A DNA stretch of 64,000 nucleotides from Candidatus Obscuribacterales bacterium (lineage in GTDB: Bacteria > Cyanobacteriota > Vampirovibrionia > Obscuribacterales > Obscuribacteraceae), in contig JAIERK010000080.1 of the NCBI GenBank assembly GCA_019746975.1, positions 29,066-93,065 on the forward strand. The letters run 5' to 3'. A program made the translations under genes and the position numbers. A model generated the notes under the pieces. That model had not been told where the DNA came from, did not search any database, and saw only the letters and a list, made by a program, of their open reading frames with translations. Shown piece after piece: positions 1 to 8,598 of this stretch (position 1 is its first letter; each line of letters opens with the position of its first letter).

Positions 1-55
1 CTCTCCACAGTAAGCTGAGCGGCGACTGTGAATGTCGTTTCAAAAATCCAAAACG

Positions 56-412
56 TCAATACTTCATCACGGCTGGGTCGACGTCGTCGGACCAGGCATG
101 CAATCCGCCTGTTAGATTAAATATTCGCGAAAAGCCTCGACCTTCGAGAATTTGCGTAAGCTCGGTGCTTCGCCGCCCTGTTCGGCAGTACACAACTATG
201 TCCTGGTTCTCAAATTGCTTTAGCTCATCCAGTCTGTTTTCGATCTCCTCCTCCGGTATATGGACGACATTGTCCAAACAAGCAATTTGCAGCTCAAACG
301 GCTTTCTAATGTCAAGGAGGACGATTTTATCACCGCGATCGAGACGTTGTTTTAATTCGGTTGCTGATATTTCCATTTCTGGGTATTGAATAAAGGTGGT
401 AGGCGTAGTCAT
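56..412 (-). CDS. single-domain rhodanese-like protein
   Basis: This 118-residue protein is one rhodanese fold. It carries the active-site loop CRTGRRS, whose cysteine would accept a sulfur atom as a persulfide, and an upstream LLDIRKPFE segment typical of the family. The C-terminal part (LTGGLHAW) is the usual end of the domain. It has no signal peptide, so it should be cytoplasmic. The length matches stand-alone GlpE/PspE-like sulfurtransferases. The physiological sulfur donor and acceptor cannot be read from the sequence. The start ATG is close to the divergent small gene at 458, leaving a 45 bp shared promoter gap. I see no strong ribosome binding site. Downstream, bases 1-55 hold no recognisable gene. 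Confidence 0.85.
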   Translation of the reverse strand: MTTPTTFIQYPEMEISATELKQRLDRGDKIVLLDIRKPFELQIACLDNVVHIPEEEIENRLDELKQFENQDIVVYCRTGRRSTELTQILEGRGFSRIFNLTGGLHAWSDDVDPAVMKY

Positions 413-457
413 TAAAGTATAATCTCAACGCAGCTGTGCCGAAAGGGAGGTTAATCC

Positions 458-682
458 GTGAGCATAAAATCCTTGGAGGAAGCCATCAAAGAATGTCTGT
501 CCGACGATGGCAAGATTTCTAAGTACGAGGCGAAGGTCATTCGAGAGCTGATCATGGCTGATGGCGTGGTCTCGGCTGAGGAAAGGCAGTTCCTGGAGGG
601 TGCCCTCAGGAATAATCAATTTGATGAGCAGGGCTTCGAGCTTCTTTCTGGAGTGCTCCTCAGAGCCGACCTGAAAGAGTAG
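458..682 (+). CDS. small acidic helical protein (TerB-like segment possible)
   Basis: This 74-residue protein is not clearly assigned to a family. The GTG start is supported by a good ribosome binding site, AAAGGGAGG at 442-450, seven bases upstream. The protein is acidic and predicted all-helical. The segment KVIRELIMADGVVSAEERQFL resembles the helix-loop-helix found in TerB-like and calcium-binding-like helical domains, where MADG..S..E is a recurring motif. That likeness is a pattern judgement, not a search result. It is divergent from the rhodanese gene and lies 76 bp before the TPR-metalloprotease gene, with which it may be co-transcribed. Confidence 0.6.
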   Translation: MSIKSLEEAIKECLSDDGKISKYEAKVIRELIMADGVVSAEERQFLEGALRNNQFDEQGFELLSGVLLRADLKE

Positions 683-758
683 ATAAAAATTGAGCGGAGT
701 GTGTGACCACACTGTGCCGAATCTTTTGAAGATAGTTTGACGCAGGTCGGCTTTCGCA

Positions 759-2318
759 GTGGAGGCCGACCTTCATCGTGAGGTTGTTTTTTTTTTTTTT
801 TTCTTGGGGAAAAACCAAAATCTGCTGTTAGTTTTGACCATCATATTGCTGAGCAGCTCTATGTCTGAAGCCGATGGTCAAGTCCTTAATGTGAGCAAAT
901 CGCTTAGTCGCTTGAAAGAGTCGGCTCTGACAGCCGATCCAAAAGGGTGCGAAATCGAGTTCGCAAAAGAGCTCTCGAAGAATGAGGGCGACCCTGCCGT
1001 CCGCCTTGCCTATGCAATCACGCTTTATCGGTTGGGTCGATACTGGGGAGCGCTCTCGCATTTAGAGAAATTGCGGGATCATGGAAAAACAAATTTAGAT
1101 CCCGATGTTTACTTGTATCTCGGTCATTGCTATGTGAAGACTCGCAAGACAGGTGACGCCGTCAAGGCCTATGAGAGCTATCTCGAGCTCAATCCCAATG
1201 CCGAAAATGCCGATAAATACCGAACCTTGATATCTGTGCTCGGCGAGCAGGCGCAAAAGCAGGGAAAACTTGACGATACCACAACTGGTGACTATTTGAA
1301 GGAGACTACTCAGACCGGTCTGTTCCGTTGGCCTGACAGTCGTATACCAATTTCTGTTTTCATTGAGCCTGCCGCAGGAATGACCGGGTATCGACCTGAA
1401 TTCGATGATGCTTTACGACATGCATTCCAGGAGTGGACGGCTACAACCGGCGGCAAAGTGAAATTTGATATCCGGACCGAAAAGACCGGCGCTGCTATCG
1501 TCGTTAGCTGGACAGACGATCTGCATGCACCTGAGCTTACGGCGGAGGCCGGTAAGGCATGGGTCGTGCAAGACTTAGAAGGCATCAAGAGCGCAGAGAT
1601 AAAGCTGTTGACTGTAAGTCCATTCAACGAAGGTCCAGTCGGATGCGAGATGTTGTATAACATCTGTCTCCACGAAATCGGTCATGCCCTCGGGTTAATG
1701 GGGCACAGCCCCTATCCGGAAGACATTATGTATCCGCAATTGTCGACGCAGGCAGGGATATCGCCGCGCGACATCAGAACTTTCAGTGCATTATATGAGG
1801 CCGCGCATGAATCACAGGCGGTGGCATCCAGTGGACACCACTCGCGAACGGACGATCCCGAATTCGAGCGCCTGAGCCCGAAGCTTCAGGCTGACCTGCT
1901 TGTCAAAGAAGGAACTAAAGATTGTTTTGCTGGTAAATATCAGGATTCGATGAGAAAGTTGGAGATGGCTTTGAAAATCGATCCGAACAACGAGCTTGCC
2001 AAAAGCAATCTGGCGGTGGCAGCCAATAACCTTGCCGTTGCAGCATCCACCGATGAGGAGCGTCTCAGGCTATTGCGGCTGGCATTGTTTTGGAATCCTG
2101 CCAGTGATGCCGGGAGAAACAACCTTGAAACTCAATTGCAGTTTCAAAACTTGAACACAACAGATCCTCAGCAGCGAATAAGATTGGCGGACGAACTCGA
2201 GAAGAAAGGCGACGTCGTAGGGGCTTATGTAGAACTGTCCGAATCCAAGCGTCTTAAGCAGGATCCTTCCGTTGATGCACGCATGGAAAAACTTCGAAAG
2301 AAGCTTGAGAGCAACTGA
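759..2318 (+). CDS. secreted TPR protein with matrixin-like zinc metalloprotease domain
   Basis: This 519-residue protein has a hydrophobic N-terminal segment (roughly residues 10-40), TPR-like helices (about 45-160), a metalloprotease domain (about 180-350) and further TPR motifs to the end. The zinc site reads HEIGHALGLMGHS at residues 305-317, a HExxHxxGxxGH variant of the metzincin motif. It is followed by the Met-turn-like DIMYPQL. These fit an extracytoplasmic matrixin-type protease with helical repeats for partner binding; the substrate is unknown. The start is uncertain. The GTG at 759 has no clear ribosome binding site, and a run of 16 T (787-802) lies in the first codons and encodes phenylalanines, so slippage there would move the reading frame. 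It ends in a convergent gap holding short tandem repeats. Confidence 0.8.
   Translation: MEADLHREVVFFFFFLGKNQNLLLVLTIILLSSSMSEADGQVLNVSKSLSRLKESALTADPKGCEIEFAKELSKNEGDPAVRLAYAITLYRLGRYWGALSHLEKLRDHGKTNLDPDVYLYLGHCYVKTRKTGDAVKAYESYLELNPNAENADKYRTLISVLGEQAQKQGKLDDTTTGDYLKETTQTGLFRWPDSRIPISVFIEPAAGMTGYRPEFDDALRHAFQEWTATTGGKVKFDIRTEKTGAAIVVSWTDDLHAPELTAEAGKAWVVQDLEGIKSAEIKLLTVSPFNEGPVGCEMLYNICLHEIGHALGLMGHSPYPEDIMYPQLSTQAGISPRDIRTFSALYEAAHESQAVASSGHHSRTDDPEFERLSPKLQADLLVKEGTKDCFAGKYQDSMRKLEMALKIDPNNELAKSNLAVAANNLAVAASTDEERLRLLRLALFWNPASDAGRNNLETQLQFQNLNTTDPQQRIRLADELEKKGDVVGAYVELSESKRLKQDPSVDARMEKLRKKLESN
787..802 (+). repeat. homopolymer run of 16 T inside the start of the TPR-metalloprotease gene
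   Basis: Sixteen consecutive T lie within codons 10-15 of the gene beginning at 759, encoding a Phe run inside the putative signal peptide. A change of one base would put downstream codons out of frame with the GTG start. Such tracts are known slippage sites in other bacteria; here the effect is inferred. Confidence 0.9.
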
Positions 2319-2332
2319 AGGCTTGACCCGTC

Positions 2333-2400
2333 GGGTTGGAACCGTAGAGTTGAAACTGCAGAGTTTGTACTGCACAGTTGGAACTGTGAGTTGGAGCTCG
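2333..2400 (+). repeat. five degenerate 14-bp tandem repeats in a convergent gap
   Basis: Five consecutive units of 13-14 bp are visible: GGGTTGGAACCGTA, GAGTTGAAACTGCA, GAGTTTGTACTGCA, CAGTTGGAACTGT and GAGTTGGAGCTCG. They lie just after the stop of the metalloprotease gene and run up to the 3' end of the convergent S1-like gene. No function is known. Their place between two gene ends suggests replication-slippage growth in a neutral spot or a transcription-end structure. Confidence 0.8.
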
Positions 2401-2694
2401 TTATGGCGTGGACTGATCCAGTTGGCCGGACTTCAATTGAATACGCCGCTTGAATTCATCATCGGACAATGAGCAGAAGATCCGCTTCCCGTCCGTGCAT
2501 ACGAATAAAACTTCAATTTCGTCGCCGTCTCTAAGTTGTACAGATGTCGGCACAAAGGCGTCTCGAATGTCTCTATTAGGTAAGGTCAGCGCGTAGCCAC
2601 CGGTATTTTTCTCCCGAATGCGGCACTTCATAATGTCGCCTGGCTTGTAGTCCTCAAGTGGGGACGAAAAATCAAATAACTCGTGGTTTTGCAT
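2401..2694 (-). CDS. small S1-like RNA-binding domain protein
   Basis: The protein (about 97 residues from ATG 2694) looks like a single beta-barrel of the S1/OB type. The segment YKPGDIMKCRIREKNTGGY begins like an S1 motif (GD...G.V..I...G..V), and VPTSVQLRDGDEIEVLF resembles the later strand with its G-D/E-x-V pattern. An upstream in-frame TTG at 2739 would add 15 residues, but these do not resemble the domain; neither start has a strong ribosome binding site. A role in RNA binding is a family-level inference. The gene lies alone on the minus strand, 67 bp after the helicase gene's stop, so co-transcription with the helicase upstream is possible. Confidence 0.55.
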   Translation of the reverse strand: MQNHELFDFSSPLEDYKPGDIMKCRIREKNTGGYALTLPNRDIRDAFVPTSVQLRDGDEIEVLFVCTDGKRIFCSLSDDEFKRRIQLKSGQLDQSTP

Positions 2695-2805
2695 GTTTGT
2701 TTGTCGACTTATGCCACTGTCCAATAGCCATACCCCCAACGATATAAAAACATCATATACAATCCGAGCCCCTTAGTCACGCAATTTATATCGACCGCAC
2801 AGCCG

Positions 2806-5800
2806 CTATTCCCAAAGCAGTCTTTTCGCCAAGCTCGGTCCGATTCCGAAATATTTGTTGATAATGTCCGGGTTGGTCTCGGTCGGTATTATCTCGCCGG
2901 GGCTGACGTACTTATTCCAGGAGTCCTGGAATGCTTCTCTCCCCTTTTCTGAGCGGGCGAGCAGCGACGGCACGGCATGGTATCCGGCAAGCGTGGGAGA
3001 TACTTTTCCAGCCATGTAAGCATTGAAGAACTTTTCTTCAATTTTTGCTTTCACTTTTGCCGGTTTAGTCGCTTGATTCTTATCTCCATTGGAGAATATC
3101 AGCGGGATGCTCGCAGTCGGAGGTGTCTGCGATTGAGGCATTGTACCCGGTTGATTCAAATTGGCTGGCGCTTTAGAGGCAGGCCGAATTACGGTTGGCA
3201 AACTGACATCGCCGGTATTCGACTTGCCTTGTGTCGACTCTCCGCCGACGCGAGCTTGCGTGGATTGCAACCATTTCTTGTCTTGCTCGGCATTCGATTT
3301 AGCTCGCGCCGGCTCGTCGGGAATGAGCAGCTCGAAGCGAGGAATAATGTAAGGCTGACCCGTGACTGGCGCGAAAACCTCGGTGACTGCATTTACGAAG
3401 GTTTTTGATGCTTCAGAATCAACGTTGTTTAAAAACAAACGGAAGCAACCATTGCTTCTTACGCTGACAACAATGTCATCACTGCTGGCGCCACGCGGAA
3501 GGAGTCTGCGTTTCTTCAAAGCAGACAAGACAGCTCTGGCAATATTCTTCAGATTCTCATCCTGACAGTGCCCGCTCATAACCTCTTTTTTGAACTTGCT
3601 TCGCAGCCATTGGTATTTCCGCGCCGCCAGAGTCAACATGCCGGCCATCGGAAGAAGGACCAGGAAAAGAGGCGCGCCGCTTGTGGCCAATACGCAGGCC
3701 AAACCAGACGAAAGTACTGTTCCGACACCGGCATACTCTCCCCAGACGCCGATCAGCGCGGATTTCATCTGTCCGGTGTGTTCCTTCTGTGTTAGATTGC
3801 CTTTGAGATTGGGTGGTGTCAGATGTGGTGCCCTGAGGTCAGACAGTTCGACACAGCCGAGCAGTCTATTCTCATAAGGAACTCCCACTTTCCACAGATC
3901 GTAGATTCCCTCTCGACACAAAGCTCTGTAGGTCATCTCTTCATTGAGTTTGCCGTGTGATGCGAATACTTCCAGTGCAGTGAGCTCAGAAAGTGAGGGA
4001 TGAACATGCCCTACGCCTCGCTCGATTTGTCCGTCATCCGAGATTCCGAAAAAACCTTCGTGTTTTCTTACGAATCGGTTGTAGTCATTCAATCCTTTTT
4101 CGAGTTGCGGAGCGACGCATACGATGTCCCAGTTGTTCGCGACTTTTCTGTGGCCCAATGGATCGTTGGTTTGAATGCGAATACTGCGGCCGCGGAGCTG
4201 CTTAACAGAAACCGGTGCGGTTGTAGTGGTCAGGTCGATCAGTGTGTTGAGAGCCTGGCTGTCCCACCCCTCGCCAAACAGACCGCGAGTGCCGATCAGA
4301 CATTTCGAAATTCCACGTTCGAATAAGTGTGTCGCCAATTGTACATAGAGCTTCGATTCCCACTCGCCACCATGGGCGGTGATCTCACAGAAAGTGTTTT
4401 CCTCGAAATCAGTTACGGTTAATGGCAAATTCAGTCCTTCGTTGTCCAGGTACTGATTTGCTGCTTCGAAGAATTGGTCTTTGATGCGACTGTCTATTAA
4501 CAGCAAGCTGCCCGTAACCAGGCATGGATTAACATCCGCGGAAATCGGCTTCTTGAGCAGATCGCGGAAGACCCCTAGAGCGCCACCCGATTCTTCATCA
4601 ATAACAAAACCACCGGTCTTGATTCCGGTGGCGGACATCCGCTCGAAGTCCGTCACGACGATAGCGCGAAGTCGGTGCTCGAGACCTTTGTACTCTACCG
4701 CGAGCACTTCAGCCACGGCTTGAGCCTTGGATTTACTGAAAGCAAGAACTCTATCTGCCGGAGATGCTTGTCGACGTATTCCGCGTTCTGAAATTCCGTA
4801 TCCAAGCTTGCGCGCCGCCCGCTTTATCTTTTCGAATAGCTCGTGACTGTCTTGCTGGGCGCTAATTTTGAGTTTGTGTGAAGCAAAGTCATCCAAGATG
4901 CACAACCAATCCTCGAGGACCGGTGCTTGCGTGCTGCCTTCCGACAGCACCACGCGGCGCGGTGCGGGCAACCGATACTTGTAGAGGCAGCGTAAGTAGG
5001 CAAGTGCCAACGCAGGATGTTTCTCCTGAAATTTCCTCCAGCCTTCAGTCTCTGAAGCATCAATCGTTCGTCTGAGCACCCAGGTCAATAGCGGTGAGAC
5101 GTTTCCCTCGGCGTCTACGATGTCGTACTTTCTGTTGTCATTCAATCGGCTCGTAAAAGTTGTCGTTTCATCTTTCTTGAGCGTGAGTTCATCGAGCAGA
5201 AGGTGAAAGTCTTCGTGTTGTGATTCAAGAAATTCAAGCTCCTTGACCGTTGGTTCCGTGAAGTACACCAGGTCTTGGAAAGGAGCGAGTCCGCCTTCTC
5301 TGACCAGAGCGGGAGTAGGTACCTGGTAGTCTATAGCGCCGACGAGCGAGACATATCGATTCTCCTGATTGCTCGTCTTTCCCTCCGGCGGTGTACCGGT
5401 GAGCGCCACTACCAGCGGTTCATCAAGAACCGCCAACATGTGAGTCATGATGGCTGCCCAGTAGTCCGTCAAGTGGTGGCATTCGTCGAAGATCACGAGA
5501 CCAACACCCTGTCGTCTCAACGCCTGGATAAGGTCAAGAGCATTCTTGTGCAGCACTTCTTCCAGCTTCAGAACTTCGGTCAGCTTGCGCCGGATGCGAC
5601 TGGCGTGTCGGGACATCTCGCGTTGATGCGCTTTGGGATTGTTTTGCAAAAGCTCTAGAATCCTCAGCTCTGCCTCGCCCACCGAATAAGATCGACTGGT
5701 GCGCAGTTCGTTGACCCATTCCTTCTGAGCTAGTTGCTCCAAGTACTCCTGCTCTCGACCGGGCGTTGAGAGAACCTGATAAGTCAAGACCGTAATCGGT

Positions 5801-6189
5801 TTCAGCGGTCGAATCTCATGAGTGCCGATGATTTCGTCAATCAACAGACCTTTCAGATGGGGAGGCACGAACAGGTCGAGTTTTTTCGACCATTGAGACT
5901 GGATTGTCGTGTTGGGGCAAAGAATTAGGGTCGGGCGCTTAAAATTAACCGCCATTTGTAGACCGATAATGGTTTTACCGGCTCCAGGGGGAGCGACGAC
6001 GTGAACTTCTCTTTTGCCGGAGGCCACTTTCTCGTCTACCAGACCAAGAATTTCGGTCTGATACTTCCTCATAGGGAAGGCGAAGGAAAGTTGAGATAAG
6101 AGCTCTTCTACCTGTTGATTTTCATCGCGAACGACGGATTTGCCATACGCACCCGACAGGCTCGGCGGGGCGGCATTGCCAGCAAACAT
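2806..6189 (-). CDS. large superfamily 2 helicase (DECH box) with hydrophobic insert
   Basis: This 1127-residue protein is an SF2 ATPase. Motif I is APPGAGKT with the lysine at residue 72, motif II is DECHH with the aspartate at 235, motif III is ALTGTPP, and motif VI is near residues 660-670 (QLRGRSIRIQ). The arrangement is that of DEAD/DEAH helicases of the RAD25/type III restriction ResIII class. After the helicase core comes a segment of about 820-850 with two hydrophobic stretches, unusual for a DNA helicase and suggesting membrane association. A Pro/Ser/Thr-rich linker follows, and the extreme C-terminus contains YFGIGPSLAKRLL, like a helix-hairpin-helix. No nuclease domain or methyltransferase partner is visible next to it. 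The gene is divergent from the kinase at 6259. A nucleic-acid remodelling or defence role is inference. Confidence 0.8.
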   Translation of the reverse strand: MFAGNAAPPSLSGAYGKSVVRDENQQVEELLSQLSFAFPMRKYQTEILGLVDEKVASGKREVHVVAPPGAGKTIIGLQMAVNFKRPTLILCPNTTIQSQWSKKLDLFVPPHLKGLLIDEIIGTHEIRPLKPITVLTYQVLSTPGREQEYLEQLAQKEWVNELRTSRSYSVGEAELRILELLQNNPKAHQREMSRHASRIRRKLTEVLKLEEVLHKNALDLIQALRRQGVGLVIFDECHHLTDYWAAIMTHMLAVLDEPLVVALTGTPPEGKTSNQENRYVSLVGAIDYQVPTPALVREGGLAPFQDLVYFTEPTVKELEFLESQHEDFHLLLDELTLKKDETTTFTSRLNDNRKYDIVDAEGNVSPLLTWVLRRTIDASETEGWRKFQEKHPALALAYLRCLYKYRLPAPRRVVLSEGSTQAPVLEDWLCILDDFASHKLKISAQQDSHELFEKIKRAARKLGYGISERGIRRQASPADRVLAFSKSKAQAVAEVLAVEYKGLEHRLRAIVVTDFERMSATGIKTGGFVIDEESGGALGVFRDLLKKPISADVNPCLVTGSLLLIDSRIKDQFFEAANQYLDNEGLNLPLTVTDFEENTFCEITAHGGEWESKLYVQLATHLFERGISKCLIGTRGLFGEGWDSQALNTLIDLTTTTAPVSVKQLRGRSIRIQTNDPLGHRKVANNWDIVCVAPQLEKGLNDYNRFVRKHEGFFGISDDGQIERGVGHVHPSLSELTALEVFASHGKLNEEMTYRALCREGIYDLWKVGVPYENRLLGCVELSDLRAPHLTPPNLKGNLTQKEHTGQMKSALIGVWGEYAGVGTVLSSGLACVLATSGAPLFLVLLPMAGMLTLAARKYQWLRSKFKKEVMSGHCQDENLKNIARAVLSALKKRRLLPRGASSDDIVVSVRSNGCFRLFLNNVDSEASKTFVNAVTEVFAPVTGQPYIIPRFELLIPDEPARAKSNAEQDKKWLQSTQARVGGESTQGKSNTGDVSLPTVIRPASKAPANLNQPGTMPQSQTPPTASIPLIFSNGDKNQATKPAKVKAKIEEKFFNAYMAGKVSPTLAGYHAVPSLLARSEKGREAFQDSWNKYVSPGEIIPTETNPDIINKYFGIGPSLAKRLLWE

Positions 6190-6258
6190 AACTACGGGAT
6201 TCTTTCTAGATAATAAAGAGCCATTGAGATACAGACAAAATAAGCTATTTCATTAGGC

Positions 6259-8598
6259 GTGGCAAGAGACGACTGGGGAATATTATTAGCAGTCTTTCGG
6301 GTAAATTCGGAGCTTTTACCGTTGGGTGATGATTCACTGCAATTCATAACAGACCGTTATCAGATATTCTCTATGCTCGGTCGAGGTCACTCAGGGACTG
6401 TATATCGTGCCGGCGATACGATTCTCGACAAGAGTGTCGCGTTGAAAGTCCTTCATATCGGGACGGATTCAACCAAAGTCGTTCGATTTCAGAATGAGGC
6501 TCGTATAGTTGCTCGTCTCGATCATCCGAATATAGTCAGGGTGCTGGACTTCAACCTGTTTGACAAAAACAAAATGTATATTGTCTTTGAGTTAATAGAA
6601 GGACAAAGCCTCCGGTCCATGATCGACGATCGTGGCGTAATTCCGGTCTCGGAATGGCTGCCTTTGGCCGAAGGAATTCTTTCAGGATTGGAGCATGCAC
6701 ATTCGAATGGTGTCACTCACCGCGACTTGAATCCGAATAATGTGTTGGTCGACTTTGCAAATCAAAGTACGCCCCAGGCAAAAATCGTCGATTTCGGCAT
6801 CGCCTGCCTGCAAGACTTTGACCAACGGTTGACCAGGCAAGGTGCGGCTGTCGGGACTCCCGAGTACATGTCTCCGGAGCAGTGTCGTGGTCAAGGATTG
6901 AATCAGACTTCTGATATCTACTCATTTGGCTGCGTGTGTTTTTCGGCATTGACCGGTCGTCCCCCACACAGAACCGATAATTTGGTCGAGACTCTGATGG
7001 CGCACACTAGCGTGGTGGCGCCGCGTCTCAGCGATGTTAGACCAGATCTGAGCTTCCCTGAACTGTTAGAAGTAATTGTGGCAAAGTCTCTCGCTCACAA
7101 CCCCGCCCACCGATATCAATCCGCGACCCAGCTTTTGGCCGAATTTAAGGCTCTAGCCGAGTCGTTGACCTCGGATGCCGAAAGTATCCCGGCATTACCC
7201 CATAATGTGACACTACCGGCGGTGAAGAGTATGGGGACGATTGCGTGGGTTTTGATATCGATTGTCGTTTGTGCGTTCGCGGCAACAGTCGCGACTGCAT
7301 TGTCCAGCTCGTTGTTTGCCTCGAAAGACCATCAGTACAATTTGAGGCGCATTGCAGAAAATGAAAAGGTTGAGCTCTCGGCATTAAAGGAAGGAGAAAT
7401 GGCGATCCTTAGCAATTCCCTGGGTGGAAACACTTCGACCGCGGCCGCTAAGAAATACGAAAAGATGGTGGTTCATGCAGAAGGTGGACAAACTCAATTC
7501 ACACCTCTAGAGGAATTCCAAGCGGTCGAAGCCAATTCGAAGGTGGCGTCTGCAGAGTTAAATGTCGACAGCGTCATCGATGTACAGCCAGGGGATATGC
7601 AGTTACTCAAATCGGTACGCCGAGCTAACTTGGAACGAACTGGATCCGGTGTATACCATCTGCGATGTTTCAATGATGATGACATGAAGCTTGTTCGCGA
7701 CTTGAAGGACATTACTCAGTTGTACGTTTCGGCCTCGTACAGTATTCGGGGACCGGGGCTGAAGTACCTTAGTGGATTGTCGCTGCAAACTCTAGAATTC
7801 AAAAAGAGCTTGATTGATGACGCGGGACTCGCATATCTGCCGGCCTCCAAAATTCTGACGAGCTTGTCGCTAACTTACGACCGGAAGATTTCGGGCACCA
7901 CATTCAGTGCTGAAAAAACTCCTAATCTGACATACTTGAATCTTCAGCTTTCTGGTGTAACAGACGAAGGGCTACGTAACATATGCAATCTGAAGCATTT
8001 GCAAATGCTTTTGCTCAATGATTCTGCGATCACGGGTGCCACTCTGGGTGATATCGCTCGACTTCCGGATTTGAGGCAACTCTCGATAGCACACGCTCCT
8101 ATCGAATCCCGCTACCTGTCTTCTATAACTTCCGCTCCCAAACTGGTTGATCTTAATTTGGACGGTCTTAAGATCAGTGACTACGACTTCTTGTACAAAT
8201 TGAAGTATTTGCGCTCACTGTCAATTAACGACAGTTCGATAACCGATCGGCAGCTTGCCGCCCTATTGCGCAATTGCACGAGCATAACCGAACTGTCGAT
8301 TAAAAGGTGTGCGAAGCTTACGAAGGCAGGACTTGCATCCTTGATAGGAACGAAGATCCGGAATCTCTGCATAAGCCGCGACCGTTCAAGCGACGACCTG
8401 GTCGAAATCTTGATCCAGTGTAAGAGTTTATCTGATCTCGACGCCGAGAAAACTAAACTTTCATTTGAAGCAGTTCATCGACTTCTGTCAAAATCAAACA
8501 TCAAGAGCATTACAGTTTCAGAACCGATTACCGAATTCGAGTTTGAGCAGCTAAGGACTGTTTTCCCTCAGAAAAAAATTCGCTATGTCGAATTCTAA
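6259..8598 (+). CDS. membrane Ser/Thr protein kinase with C-terminal LRR domain
   Basis: This 779-residue protein has a Hanks-type kinase domain (about residues 33-295), one transmembrane helix (about 326-355) and an extracytoplasmic leucine-rich repeat region to the end. Kinase motifs seen are the Gly loop GRGHSGTVY, the ATP lysine in VALKVL, the catalytic aspartate D156, VDFGIA and GTPEYMSPEQ. The catalytic loop reads HRDLNPNN: the lysine normally found two residues after the catalytic aspartate is Asn, which may reduce activity. The annotated GTG start has only a weak ribosome site; a TTG at 6322 preceded by GGAG (6309-6312) is an alternative that still keeps the whole kinase domain. The gene overlaps the next TPR gene by 14 bp, so the two are probably translated together. 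Confidence 0.85.
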   Translation: MARDDWGILLAVFRVNSELLPLGDDSLQFITDRYQIFSMLGRGHSGTVYRAGDTILDKSVALKVLHIGTDSTKVVRFQNEARIVARLDHPNIVRVLDFNLFDKNKMYIVFELIEGQSLRSMIDDRGVIPVSEWLPLAEGILSGLEHAHSNGVTHRDLNPNNVLVDFANQSTPQAKIVDFGIACLQDFDQRLTRQGAAVGTPEYMSPEQCRGQGLNQTSDIYSFGCVCFSALTGRPPHRTDNLVETLMAHTSVVAPRLSDVRPDLSFPELLEVIVAKSLAHNPAHRYQSATQLLAEFKALAESLTSDAESIPALPHNVTLPAVKSMGTIAWVLISIVVCAFAATVATALSSSLFASKDHQYNLRRIAENEKVELSALKEGEMAILSNSLGGNTSTAAAKKYEKMVVHAEGGQTQFTPLEEFQAVEANSKVASAELNVDSVIDVQPGDMQLLKSVRRANLERTGSGVYHLRCFNDDDMKLVRDLKDITQLYVSASYSIRGPGLKYLSGLSLQTLEFKKSLIDDAGLAYLPASKILTSLSLTYDRKISGTTFSAEKTPNLTYLNLQLSGVTDEGLRNICNLKHLQMLLLNDSAITGATLGDIARLPDLRQLSIAHAPIESRYLSSITSAPKLVDLNLDGLKISDYDFLYKLKYLRSLSINDSSITDRQLAALLRNCTSITELSIKRCAKLTKAGLASLIGTKIRNLCISRDRSSDDLVEILIQCKSLSDLDAEKTKLSFEAVHRLLSKSNIKSITVSEPITEFEFEQLRTVFPQKKIRYVEF

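Noticed and set aside
784..810. Poly-T run as a terminator
   Set aside because: There is no GC-rich stem before the T run, and the frame continues through it into a well supported protein.
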